46,103 bases of DNA from Rhizobiaceae bacterium (lineage in GTDB: Bacteria; Pseudomonadota; Alphaproteobacteria; Rhizobiales; Rhizobiaceae). Shown piece by piece: positions 33,468-40,916 of the stretch. The translations under genes were made by a program, and so were the position numbers. The notes below the pieces were generated by a model that saw only the letters and a list, made by a program, of their open reading frames with translations, ran no database searches and had not been told where the DNA came from. Location: assembly GCA_029212415.1 (NCBI GenBank), contig JARGOF010000045.1, positions 1-46,103 of the forward strand, read 5' to 3'. Positions within the stretch are counted from its first letter, which is position 1; every line of letters begins with the position of its first letter.

Positions 33468-35396
33468 TCAGCCGGACTGATTTCCGGCCTCCGGTTTGGT
33501 CTCTATCTGCTTGAGATTCCCTTGGAACCTGAGCAGGATGGTGCCTGCCGCAAGCGCTGTCAACGCCAAGGCAACGGTGAAATAGCCGGCTGCCAGAAAG
33601 AGCAGCCCGGAAACCGCATAGATCAATCGGATGAACCAGGGGATATGCGCCTTCCAGTATCCCTCTGCGGCGATCGCAATCATGACCAGTCCGCTCACCG
33701 CGCTGGCCGTGGTGAATACGATCTCCCATAGGCTGCCCTGCATGAGCAGGCCATGATTGTAGACGAAACAGAACGGGATGAGAAATGCGCCGATTGCAAT
33801 CCTCACCGACTGCGCTGCGATCTTCAGTGGATTGGCATCGGCGATGGCACTGGCCGCATAGGCGGCGACCGCCACAGGTGGCGTCAACGCCGACATCACC
33901 GCAAAATACAACAGGAACAGATGCCCCGGAAGATCTTCCACGCCGAGAGCCCGCATCACGGGTGAGATAAGCACTGCCGCGAGAATATACGCACTGGGTG
34001 TGGGCATTCCCATGCCGAGAAGCGTGGTAAGGGTAGCGGCAATCACCAGTGAGGAGAAAAGATCCGCACCTGACAGCAGGAAGACCAGCGTCGAGAATTT
34101 CGATGCAAGGCCGGTCATGGTGATTCCGCCGATGACAAGACCGGCCGCAGCGCATGCTCCGGCAACCGGAACGGTGCGCAGGCTCGTCTCGGCGAGGATG
34201 TCATAGATCTGTAGCGGGCCCAATCGTGTCGACTTGCGAAACAACGACACGGCAAACACCGCAACCACGCCGTAGACGGCCGCATAGGTTGGCGTGTAGC
34301 CTTCAACCAGCGCCCAGGTAATGGCGACCAAAGGCACGACGAACAGTCCGCCCTCGCGAAGCGTCACGCCAAGCGTCGGGATCTGGGATCGATCGACCGG
34401 CGCCAGATTCTCGCGCTTGGCACGCAAATGAACCTGAAGGTAGATCGGCACGTAATAGAGCAAGGCCGGGATCAGCGCTGCAAAGGCGATGTCGATATAA
34501 TCTATGCCCGTGTATTCCGCCATGATGAACGCGGCAGCGCCCATGACCGGTGGAAGCAGGCTGCCGCCAGTGGATGCAGCCACCTCCACGGCACCGGCAA
34601 ATGTCGCTTTATAGCCCATCCGCTTCATCATCGGGATGGTAATGGCGCCGGTGGTGACAACGTCGGATGTCGGGCTGCCGGAAATCGTGCCGTAGAGGCC
34701 TGACGATATGACGGCGATCTTGGCTGGACCACCGGGAGAACGCCCCGTCAGGTAGGAGGCGATGTTGAAGAAGAAGGCAGAGCCACCGGCTTTCGCCAGG
34801 GTGGTGCCGAAAAACACGAAGAGAAAGGCGTAGGTCGCCGCGACACGCAAGGGCACGCCAAAGAGGCCATCCGTGGTGAAAATGGTGATGTCGAGGAAAT
34901 GCTCATAGGTGATCAGGCCGTGTCCGAGGACGCCGTCGAACCGGTCTCCAAACAGATTATACGCCAGAAAGACCAGAACGATCAGCGTCAGTCCGACCCC
35001 GACGGTCCGCCGCATCGCTTCAATCGTAAGACCGAGGATCAGCGAGGCGAACACGACGTCATAGGTCGATAACGGATCCAGCAGGGTAATGCGCTGGGCG
35101 ATGATGCCCGCCTGCGAGACGAAATAGATGCCGGTCACGCCCGACAAAAATGCCATGATCCAGTCGAAAGGCGGAATCCGGTCGCGGTCGGAATTCGCCC
35201 TGGCTCCTGTCATGACAAAGGTCAGAACGAGCATCAGAGACAGAAAGGTCATGATGAGCGTCAGGGAATCGGCGCGCGAGAATGCCGCTGCATAAACCGT
35301 CCAGACGGCAGTGCCCGCAGCAAACGCCTTTACCAGATGTCCAACGGCACCTTCCGGTGTGCGACGCGCCCCGGTGTCAAAAAATAAACTGATCAT
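33468..35396 (-). CDS. TRAP transporter fused permease (4TM/12TM)
   Basis: 642-aa membrane protein joining the small and large TRAP permeases in one chain, the usual form for TAXI-type systems. N-terminal four helices (about 20-130) are followed by the large-permease core with GLYGTISGSPTSDVVTTGAITIP, VEVAASTGGSLLPPVMGAAAF, TTLLGMGMPTPSAYIL and LTPPVAVAAYAASAIA. It couples Na+ to import of a small acid bound by the receptor encoded upstream. Given the neighbours, phthalate or a related aromatic acid is the likely cargo (inference). Confidence 0.93.
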   Translation of the reverse strand: MISLFFDTGARRTPEGAVGHLVKAFAAGTAVWTVYAAAFSRADSLTLIMTFLSLMLVLTFVMTGARANSDRDRIPPFDWIMAFLSGVTGIYFVSQAGIIAQRITLLDPLSTYDVVFASLILGLTIEAMRRTVGVGLTLIVLVFLAYNLFGDRFDGVLGHGLITYEHFLDITIFTTDGLFGVPLRVAATYAFLFVFFGTTLAKAGGSAFFFNIASYLTGRSPGGPAKIAVISSGLYGTISGSPTSDVVTTGAITIPMMKRMGYKATFAGAVEVAASTGGSLLPPVMGAAAFIMAEYTGIDYIDIAFAALIPALLYYVPIYLQVHLRAKRENLAPVDRSQIPTLGVTLREGGLFVVPLVAITWALVEGYTPTYAAVYGVVAVFAVSLFRKSTRLGPLQIYDILAETSLRTVPVAGACAAAGLVIGGITMTGLASKFSTLVFLLSGADLFSSLVIAATLTTLLGMGMPTPSAYILAAVLISPVMRALGVEDLPGHLFLLYFAVMSALTPPVAVAAYAASAIADANPLKIAAQSVRIAIGAFLIPFCFVYNHGLLMQGSLWEIVFTTASAVSGLVMIAIAAEGYWKAHIPWFIRLIYAVSGLLFLAAGYFTVALALTALAAGTILLRFQGNLKQIETKPEAGNQSG

Positions 35397-35471
35397 TGGC
35401 TAGGTGCCTGTCCTTGCAGTCTCGAAGAGATCATGCCGGGGCGAATGCGCGTCCCGGCATGTCGGTGTTGG

Positions 35472-36461
35472 TCAGTAACCAGCTTCTTCGTAGATTTTCT
35501 TCGCAGCCGGATGATAGGGCACGGTCTTGGCGCCCGCCATCAATTCCACATTGAGTGGAGCCATTGCCTTGTGCACGGCCTGAAGCTGATCGGCATTGTC
35601 AGTCATCGCCTTTGCGATGTCGTGGACCATTTGCGCGTCAGCGTCGGCGTTCACAAAAAGCTGTGCGGATACGGTGACAGTGAGGACGTCCTCATCAGTC
35701 CAGTCATAGGCATCGTTGGGGATCGTGAAATTCTTGATATCCCACTCGTCGACAACCTTTTTTGCGGTCTCCTCGGTAATCGGCAACAATTTGACATCGA
35801 TCGCGGAAGCCAGTTCCCGGATCGAGCTGTGATTGACGAACAGCGAGTTCAGGATCATGTCGATACGCCGGTCGCGCATCAGATCGCCCTGCTCGCCGGA
35901 TGCCGCAAACTGAACGTCACCGCCCCAGGAGCCGATCTCTTCCGGGCTTGCGCCGATGGCATTGAGCATCGATTCGCCCACCGAACTGACGACATTACCG
36001 CGACGGTTGAGCGCAATACGGATCGGCAGCTTCTGCTCGGCAATATCTTCGAGCTTGGTCAGATTGTGCTCTTTGGCATAATCGGCATTCACGATCGCCT
36101 GCATCGGCGCCCACGTATAGAGTTGGGCAATGGTCGCCATACTGTCGATTGGTGCCTTGAAAGGAGCCTTTCCGCCAAGCGCCAGCTTGGCTTCGGCATC
36201 GTGAATAATCGCCAGATCACAGGTTCCCTTGTCAAGCAGCCCGACATTGGCGAGTCCGCCTCCGGACGTTTGATAGGTGATTGTCGATCCCGGGAAAGAC
36301 TTCTTGACGGCCGCATCAATGCCGGCGCCAAGCAAGCTCCAAAGTCCGCCAGGGCTCGCCCCGCAAAGCGTCAGATTATAGGTTTGTGCCGAAGCTGTTG
36401 CCGCCGAAGCCAGCAAGAGCGCGGCCGCACCAGCAAGGGTGCTCTTGATCGTTATCCTCAT
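35472..36461 (-). CDS. TAXI-family TRAP solute receptor
   Basis: 329 aa with a signal peptide (cut after ATASA, near residue 25). Matches the TAXI group of TRAP receptors: LCGASPGGLWSLLGAG near the N-terminus, GGGLANVGLLDKGTCDLAI, the PIRIALNRRGN segment and a C-terminal PYHPAAKKIYEEAG. It captures the substrate in the periplasm for the fused permease 75 bases downstream. Glutamate-type ligands are known for some relatives; here context favours an aromatic dicarboxylate, which is not proven. Confidence 0.93.
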   Translation of the reverse strand: MRITIKSTLAGAAALLLASAATASAQTYNLTLCGASPGGLWSLLGAGIDAAVKKSFPGSTITYQTSGGGLANVGLLDKGTCDLAIIHDAEAKLALGGKAPFKAPIDSMATIAQLYTWAPMQAIVNADYAKEHNLTKLEDIAEQKLPIRIALNRRGNVVSSVGESMLNAIGASPEEIGSWGGDVQFAASGEQGDLMRDRRIDMILNSLFVNHSSIRELASAIDVKLLPITEETAKKVVDEWDIKNFTIPNDAYDWTDEDVLTVTVSAQLFVNADADAQMVHDIAKAMTDNADQLQAVHKAMAPLNVELMAGAKTVPYHPAAKKIYEEAGY

Positions 36462-36487
36462 TAAATTCCTCCATCAAGTCGCAATCT

Positions 36488-36536
36488 TTAGATTGCTAAC
36501 TGATTCAACATAGAGGGCGCTTATTGATATTGTCAA
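36488..36536 (-). promoter_or_regulatory. Promoter and MarR-type operator of the TAXI/TRAP/marR operon
   Basis: On the minus strand, TTGACA (36536-36531), an 18-base spacer and TATGTT (36512-36507) form a plausible promoter. The palindrome TTAG-ATTG-CTAA (36488-36499) sits just downstream over the expected start point. This would make the marR-containing operon autoregulated. Confidence 0.6.
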
Positions 36537-36599
36537 CGCACCATGAAGGGGCTCATCCCCCCTCGACAGCGACCTTGAAAGCAGGCTAATAGCTATTCA

Positions 36600-36613
36600 C
36601 TTAGAATACTAAG
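36600..36613 (+). promoter_or_regulatory. MarR-type operator upstream of the aldolase-like gene
   Basis: CTTAG-AATA-CTAAG, the best of the four palindromes (five-base arms, no mismatch). It lies about 310 bp before the aldolase-like gene and 140 bp before the TAXI operon on the other side, so it could serve either. A nearby GCTAATAGC (36585-36593) looks like a partial second copy. Confidence 0.5.
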
Positions 36614-36921
36614 GGGTTTGCAGGGCGTCTCGCAAGATGACAGGTCCGCAATTGGTCGAGATGCCTGCAAAAGATGATCGCCATTCTCCAGGGATGCAAG
36701 AATGCACATGACCTGCCAACGCGTCAGGATGAAATTTCCGGGACGTCCCGCTGTTGACCCGAGACCTGCAAGGGCACGCGTCGCAATTCCCGCCGTCCGC
36801 ATGTTCAAGGCAGAGCCAATGCCCGGACCGCTTGATCATCATCGCCACCATCGGGTTTCAACAGGCGTAACGCCAATAACAGTGCCTGACTGGATTTTAG
36901 AAACATGAACAGGAGAAAAAC
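36614..36921. other. Long leader between operator and aldolase-like gene
   Basis: About 300 bp without a gene I can support. AGGAG six bases before the ATG at 36922 marks the real start. No transposon sequence or strong hairpin seen. Confidence 0.4.
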
Positions 36922-37647
36922 ATGAGTGAAGCGACACTGCTGGATCATTCAATCCAACAACTCGTCCTGGCCAACAGGGTTCTTGCCAATGAGAACGTCA
37001 TTGACGGCTTCGGCCATGTCAGCGTGCGCCATCCGACCAACCCCGATCGTTTCCTGCTGTCGCGATCTCGCAGTCCTGAGGTCGTCACACGCGACGACAT
37101 CATGGAGTTCGAGCTCGACGGGACGCTTGTTTCAGACGACCCGCGGCGGCCCTACGCGGAACGCTTCATTCATGGCACGGTCTATATGGCCCGGCCGGAC
37201 GTCAATTCCGTGTCTCACCACCATGCCCACGCGGTGATCCCCTTTTCCATGACCGACGTTCCCCTGCGACCAGCCTTCCACATGGGCTCGGTGATGGGCG
37301 CCCATGTCCCGGTCTGGGACAGCCAGCCGGAATTCGGCGACACCAACATGATCGTTGATTCACTCGACATGGGACATTCGCTCGCCCGCACACTGGGTAA
37401 CGGCAGAACCGCCCTTCTGCGCGGACACGGCGCAATCTGCGCTGCTTTTGACCTTCGCGCCATCTGCATGGTGTCAATCTACATGAAAGACAACGCCGAA
37501 CTGGTCCTCAACACATTGCCACTGGGGCAGCCGAAGTATCTTTCCGAAGGCGAAATCGAAAAGGCAGGCAACATGCTGCTCAGCGACATGCCCCTGGCGC
37601 GAGCCTGGGACTACTGGACCGCCAGAGCCGGTTTCCCGGGCATTTAA
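36922..37647 (+). CDS. Class II aldolase/adducin-family protein, possible aromatic decarboxylase
   Basis: 241 aa, ATG with AGGAG upstream. Class II aldolase fold with a zinc site: the SHHHAH cluster at 98-103 and H169 in RGHG, plus a likely catalytic E80. The family includes fuculose aldolases and also non-oxidative decarboxylases; the 3,4-dihydroxyphthalate decarboxylase of the Gram-positive phthalate pathway belongs here. Placed in a phthalate cluster with a shared operator motif, an aromatic decarboxylase or hydrolyase role is attractive, but a sugar-phosphate aldolase cannot be ruled out. Confidence 0.85.
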   Translation: MSEATLLDHSIQQLVLANRVLANENVIDGFGHVSVRHPTNPDRFLLSRSRSPEVVTRDDIMEFELDGTLVSDDPRRPYAERFIHGTVYMARPDVNSVSHHHAHAVIPFSMTDVPLRPAFHMGSVMGAHVPVWDSQPEFGDTNMIVDSLDMGHSLARTLGNGRTALLRGHGAICAAFDLRAICMVSIYMKDNAELVLNTLPLGQPKYLSEGEIEKAGNMLLSDMPLARAWDYWTARAGFPGI

Positions 37648-37655
37648 AGCCCGGG
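37635..37655 (+). terminator. Hairpin overlapping the stop of the aldolase-like gene
   Basis: CCCGGGC / GCCCGGG, a perfect seven-base stem, with the TAA stop inside its ATTTAAA loop. No T run follows. Marks the right edge of the phthalate block, just before transposon relics. Confidence 0.45.
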
Positions 37656-37750
37656 TCTGCAAAGCCTGACCGCAGCGTCAAGGCGACAGATTGTGACCAT
37701 CCGGCGAACCCGGTTCGGCAAGGTGACGCCGGTATTGCGGCTTGAGCAGC

Positions 37751-37885
37751 GGAACGACAGGGCAGCAAGGCATCGATACGGGTGACCTTGTGTCAGCGAT
37801 GCAGCCGAGGACCCAGCTGAGCCAGCGGATCGACACCATTCAGTTTTACGGCTTCGATCAGGATGTAGGCGATTGCGCATGATTT
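37751..37885 (-). pseudogene. Relic of an IS66-family transposase C-terminus
   Basis: Minus-strand frames read in turn CAIAYILIEAVKLNGVDPLA, WLSWVLGCIAD and KVTRIDALLPC. Joined across two frameshifts they match the end of IS66 TnpC, whose pattern is A-Y-x-LIE-x-x-KLNGVDP-x-AWL-x-x-VL-x-RIADH, then a short basic stretch and ELLPW. No start, no other IS66 parts and no inverted ends are visible, so it is an old fragment. Confidence 0.7.
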
Positions 37886-38099
37886 ATCGCGCAGGAGCAT
37901 CATTATTATATGGTCTGTTGATCCGGAGCCGATGGCTGCAGAGCAAATCAATCGCCAGCGTGCCTCATTCAGCGCGATTACCCGGAACAGTCATGTCCGG
38001 TGGTTCATGCTCCTTCATGGGCCTCGCTCGTATAGGGGGATGCAGATCAGCAGGAACATACTACAGGCCATCTTCCTCAGACGGGTCCAGAATGAAATG
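37886..38099. other. Non-coding junction between two transposon relics
   Basis: No gene recognised. The stretch probably mixes debris from the IS66-like and RAYT-like relics on either side; the similarity to the 45.4-45.5 kb copy becomes too faint to trace here. Confidence 0.3.
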
Positions 38100-38322
38100 T
38101 ACCTTGTTTGGCATCAGGCAGGCAGCAGGCCCAGATCGCGCATCGGGTAAGCACTGCACACGCGTTCGGCATACCCTGAGACAACGCAGAGTCGAATGTT
38201 TAAAAGACACCTGCCCGAGCCTGACGATTATTGACCCGATGCGGCAGTCCGGTAGTGACTATGCGAGTGATATAGATTCATGGAAGATTTCTGTCGCTTT
38301 TGGGGATTAAGTATGCTGTCAC
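38100..38322 (-). pseudogene. Relic of a RAYT-type transposase with its conserved flank
   Basis: Minus-strand translation gives ITRIVTTGLPHRVNNRQ, then ARAGVF and a stop, and further on RCAIWACCLPDA. This mirrors the RAYT start MARIARLIVPGLPHHVTQRG...QVFFE and the later VWAWCLMPNH segment. At the DNA level it also matches the broken RAYT gene at 45.2-45.7 kb (for example CACCTGCCCG at both). The flank at 38302-38322 carries the same CTGTCACCGG block as the other copy. Heavily decayed. Confidence 0.68.
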
Positions 38323-38766
38323 CGGAATTCCTTCGCTGCACCTTGTGCAATCGTCTGCTAAGCGCCCCCAAATCGGCCATAGAGGCCAGTATTAGACTTT
38401 CCAAAAAGCAGACAATGATTACAGCGACATCGGAGGTTCGGGAAGATTGAGCCGTTCGTCTTGCGCGGCGATTTTGTCGAAAAAGGTGGATCACCGGCCC
38501 GAATGTGTAAGTGGCAAACTAACGGAATGCGCTGAGTCACAAAGCGGCCTTGAACCAGGCAAGCAGCGGAAAACCAATGGCCAGCGCTATTAGCGAACAT
38601 AAATTGAAAATGGCTGCGTCAATTTTACCGTAGAGCTCCGATATAAAGGAGGATACCGGGGAAGATATCCAATAATCTAAATGGGTAGCATTTGTTATCA
38701 TGCAAAAACAGAACGACGCCCTGCCCGGTTCCCCAAAAGTTCTTCTGAGTGAGCACGCAGGGTGAT
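38323..38766. other. Intergenic region downstream of the SDR gene
   Basis: About 440 bp between the RAYT relic and the SDR gene. Nothing recognisable in either strand; short open frames lack ribosome binding sites or family patterns. Confidence 0.4.
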
Positions 38767-39492
38767 TTAGCTGATGAGATAGCCGCCATCAATTGGCATG
38801 ACGATCCCCGTCACAAAACCGGCAGCCGGACTGCAGAGGAAAGCCACGGCGCCAGCTATGTCTTCCGGCCGGCCCCAACGTTTCAGCGGCGTCCGGTCAA
38901 GGATTGGTGCCGAGCGCGCGGGATCGTCCTGCAACGCCTGGGTCAATGGCGTTGCAATCCAGCCCGGGGCAACGGCATTGACCCGGATTCCATCTGGCGC
39001 ATAAGCTATTGCCAAAGATTTGGTCAGCTGCGCTACACCACCCTTGCTGGCGCTGTAAGCGGGAACCAGGCCGCCGCCGAAAAACGACAGCATTGACGCC
39101 ATGTTGACGATACAGCCATCGAACTTGGCGAGTTTTTTACGAGCGGCTGAGCAAACACGCATTGTTCCGGTCAGGTTTATCGCCAATACCTTCTCAAAAA
39201 CATCAAGCTGATGCTCTTCATTCCTGCGAATGACACCGGCACAATTGACGACGATATCAATCCGGTCGAGATCATTGATGAGCGAACGGACGGCTTGCTC
39301 GTCGCAGACGTCAAGCTCGCGCGCGCTGATATTGAGATCCTGCGGCGCGCTGAACTGGTCAGCGCCAAGACCGACTGCCATCACCTCTGCACCGAGCCGC
39401 GCAAGCGCAAGCGCAATCTCCGCTCCGATGCCCGTGGTGGCACCGGTCACAAGAGCGACCTTGCCGGCAAAAAGGTTGGGTTGGAATGTCAT
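38767..39492 (-). CDS. Short-chain dehydrogenase/reductase (SDR)
   Basis: 241-aa classical SDR. Cofactor loop TGATTGIG (16-23), NCAG (83-86), catalytic S133, Y146 and K150 (YSASK), and the C-terminal GIVMPIDGGYL. The acidic residue expected for NAD preference is not obvious, so NAD versus NADP is open. It is the last gene of the minus-strand tct block, separated from the cupin gene by a terminator-like hairpin, so its expression may be reduced. Likely oxidises or reduces a hydroxy/keto group of a pathway intermediate (inference). Confidence 0.92.
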   Translation of the reverse strand: MTFQPNLFAGKVALVTGATTGIGAEIALALARLGAEVMAVGLGADQFSAPQDLNISARELDVCDEQAVRSLINDLDRIDIVVNCAGVIRRNEEHQLDVFEKVLAINLTGTMRVCSAARKKLAKFDGCIVNMASMLSFFGGGLVPAYSASKGGVAQLTKSLAIAYAPDGIRVNAVAPGWIATPLTQALQDDPARSAPILDRTPLKRWGRPEDIAGAVAFLCSPAAGFVTGIVMPIDGGYLIS

Positions 39493-39542
39493 GTTCTGGC
39501 TCTGTCGATATAGCGGCCACTGAGGGCCTTATGGAGAACAAA

Positions 39543-39567
39543 GCGGCGCACTCAAAATATGCGCCGC
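39543..39567 (-). terminator. Hairpin between cupin and SDR genes
   Basis: Eight-base stem GCGGCGCA / TGCGCCGC with a nine-base loop. Read on the minus strand it is followed by TTTGTT, giving a fair intrinsic terminator or attenuator 20 bases after the cupin stop. Confidence 0.6.
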
Positions 39568-39586
39568 CTATTGCTGCTCATTGTTG

Positions 39587-40126
39587 TCAGCGGATAAACT
39601 GGTCGACGTAATCCGCTCCCAAACCAACTTCTTCATAGTGTTTGCGGCACATGTCGATCTTGGTGAAGACGTCTTCGTAGCCGTTATTGTTGCCCCATGG
39701 ATCGACGTAATACATGCAGCCGTTCACCTGGAAAAAGGTGATCATTTCCTCGACACCCTCGTCAACCACCAGCGTGTGCGTCTCGCCCGGGGGCTCGAAA
39801 GCATAAGAGCCTTCGGTCGCGACCCAATCGTGTTCGAGGTAATGCCAGCTGCCCTTGAGCACGAGGGCATGAACCGGCGCCGGGTGCCGATGACGGCTCA
39901 AAACCCCTGATTTTCGAACCCTGAGCAGATTGGTCCAGTAGCCTGACGACCGGTTGAGGCAAAGCGGGCGGAAAGACACGCTTGGCCCCTGCGGCACCCA
40001 GATTCGTTCGTCGGTAGGGATTGCGTTGGTCACAATCAGATCAGGCAATATCTCGGCAGGCTGCTCCTTCTGATACGGCATACGCCTTTGGGCATCCAGA
40101 TCCTGTTCATTCGTTTTATCGTTCAT
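39587..40126 (-). CDS. Cupin dioxygenase, 2,4'-dihydroxyacetophenone dioxygenase-like
   Basis: 179 aa from the ATG at 40126 (AGAAG upstream; a longer frame starts 20 codons earlier without a good site). Single cupin domain with a probable three-His metal site H79, H81 and H117 (SRHRHPAP and GETHTL). Overall pattern (VPQGPSVSFRPLCLNRSSGYW, HALVLKGSWHYLEHDW, CMYYVDPWGN) fits the 2,4'-dihydroxyacetophenone dioxygenase family, non-haem Fe enzymes that cleave an aryl-ketone C-C bond to a hydroxybenzoate and formate. Many relatives with this annotation have untested substrates, so the exact reaction is unknown. Confidence 0.8.
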   Translation of the reverse strand: MNDKTNEQDLDAQRRMPYQKEQPAEILPDLIVTNAIPTDERIWVPQGPSVSFRPLCLNRSSGYWTNLLRVRKSGVLSRHRHPAPVHALVLKGSWHYLEHDWVATEGSYAFEPPGETHTLVVDEGVEEMITFFQVNGCMYYVDPWGNNNGYEDVFTKIDMCRKHYEEVGLGADYVDQFIR

Positions 40127-40197
40127 GACAACTTCTTCTTTATTCTTTGCACAATCAAAAATCTGTCCCTGCATCGCAGACGACACCAGATCGGCAG

Positions 40198-40893
40198 TTA
40201 CATCACTCCGAAGGTCGCCAGCGCATCTGTTGCACTCATGCCGCCGCGAATTGCGCGTTCGACTTCACCTTCAATGCTAACCTTTTCCAGCGCCCGCCTG
40301 ATGGTTTCCTCTTCCGCGTCCGCCGGGATAATCAGCACGCCCTCGCGGTCACCGAACATCAATGTCCCGGGCTTGATCTGGATGCCGCCAAGTTCGATGG
40401 TCGTGCGGAAGTCGATGACTTTGCCGCGCGGTCCCTGGTCCTGGGCATAGACACCACGGCAGAACGCTGGAAAATTCTGAGCTTCAATTCCGTTCGCATC
40501 CCGAACATAACCGTCAAGAACGGCACCGGCAGCGTTCAGATGGCCGGCACGCACGGACATCAATTCACCCCACAGTGCGTAACGCAGCGAAGCGCCAGTG
40601 GCGACATAGACCTCGTCCTGCTTCAGATCATCAAGAGCCTCCAGCATCAGGCCGAAGGGTTTTTGAGCCAACGGTCCTCGCGCACCGGGTATCTCGGTGT
40701 CATAAACATCAGCTTCCAGAACAGGCATAGCCCGCCCGGCCATCTTGGTTGTTTTCTGCAGCGGGGCAATGCCGGCAGGCAGAAACTGGTGCCGGTAGCC
40801 GAGCAGGTCGAGAATGTCTCCGATCACAGCGGTAAACAGCTTGTCCTTCATCAAGGCAAACATTTCGGCATCATTGGTGTAGGGCGTGGTCAT
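40198..40893 (-). CDS. RraA-like aldolase/decarboxylase
   Basis: 231 aa from the ATG at 40893 (AGGA eight bases upstream), 23 bases after tctA. RraA-like fold with LFTAVIGDILDLLGY at the start, the GELMSVRAGHLNAAGAVLDGYVRD core and KPGTLMFGDREGVLIIP. The R-D pair in GYVRD is the metal and substrate site of 4-hydroxy-4-methyl-2-oxoglutarate/4-carboxy-4-hydroxy-2-oxoadipate aldolases. Such enzymes finish meta-cleavage of protocatechuate or gallate, giving pyruvate and oxaloacetate. True RraA RNase regulators lack enzymatic context, so the operon favours a catabolic enzyme. Confidence 0.85.
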   Translation of the reverse strand: MTTPYTNDAEMFALMKDKLFTAVIGDILDLLGYRHQFLPAGIAPLQKTTKMAGRAMPVLEADVYDTEIPGARGPLAQKPFGLMLEALDDLKQDEVYVATGASLRYALWGELMSVRAGHLNAAGAVLDGYVRDANGIEAQNFPAFCRGVYAQDQGPRGKVIDFRTTIELGGIQIKPGTLMFGDREGVLIIPADAEEETIRRALEKVSIEGEVERAIRGGMSATDALATFGVM

Positions 40894-40916
40894 GCGGACA
40901 TTCCTTTCAAAGGTAA

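Noticed and set aside
35433-36464. 343-codon plus-strand frame opposite the TAXI receptor
   Set aside because: Shadow of the receptor gene; the minus-strand frame has a signal peptide and family motifs.
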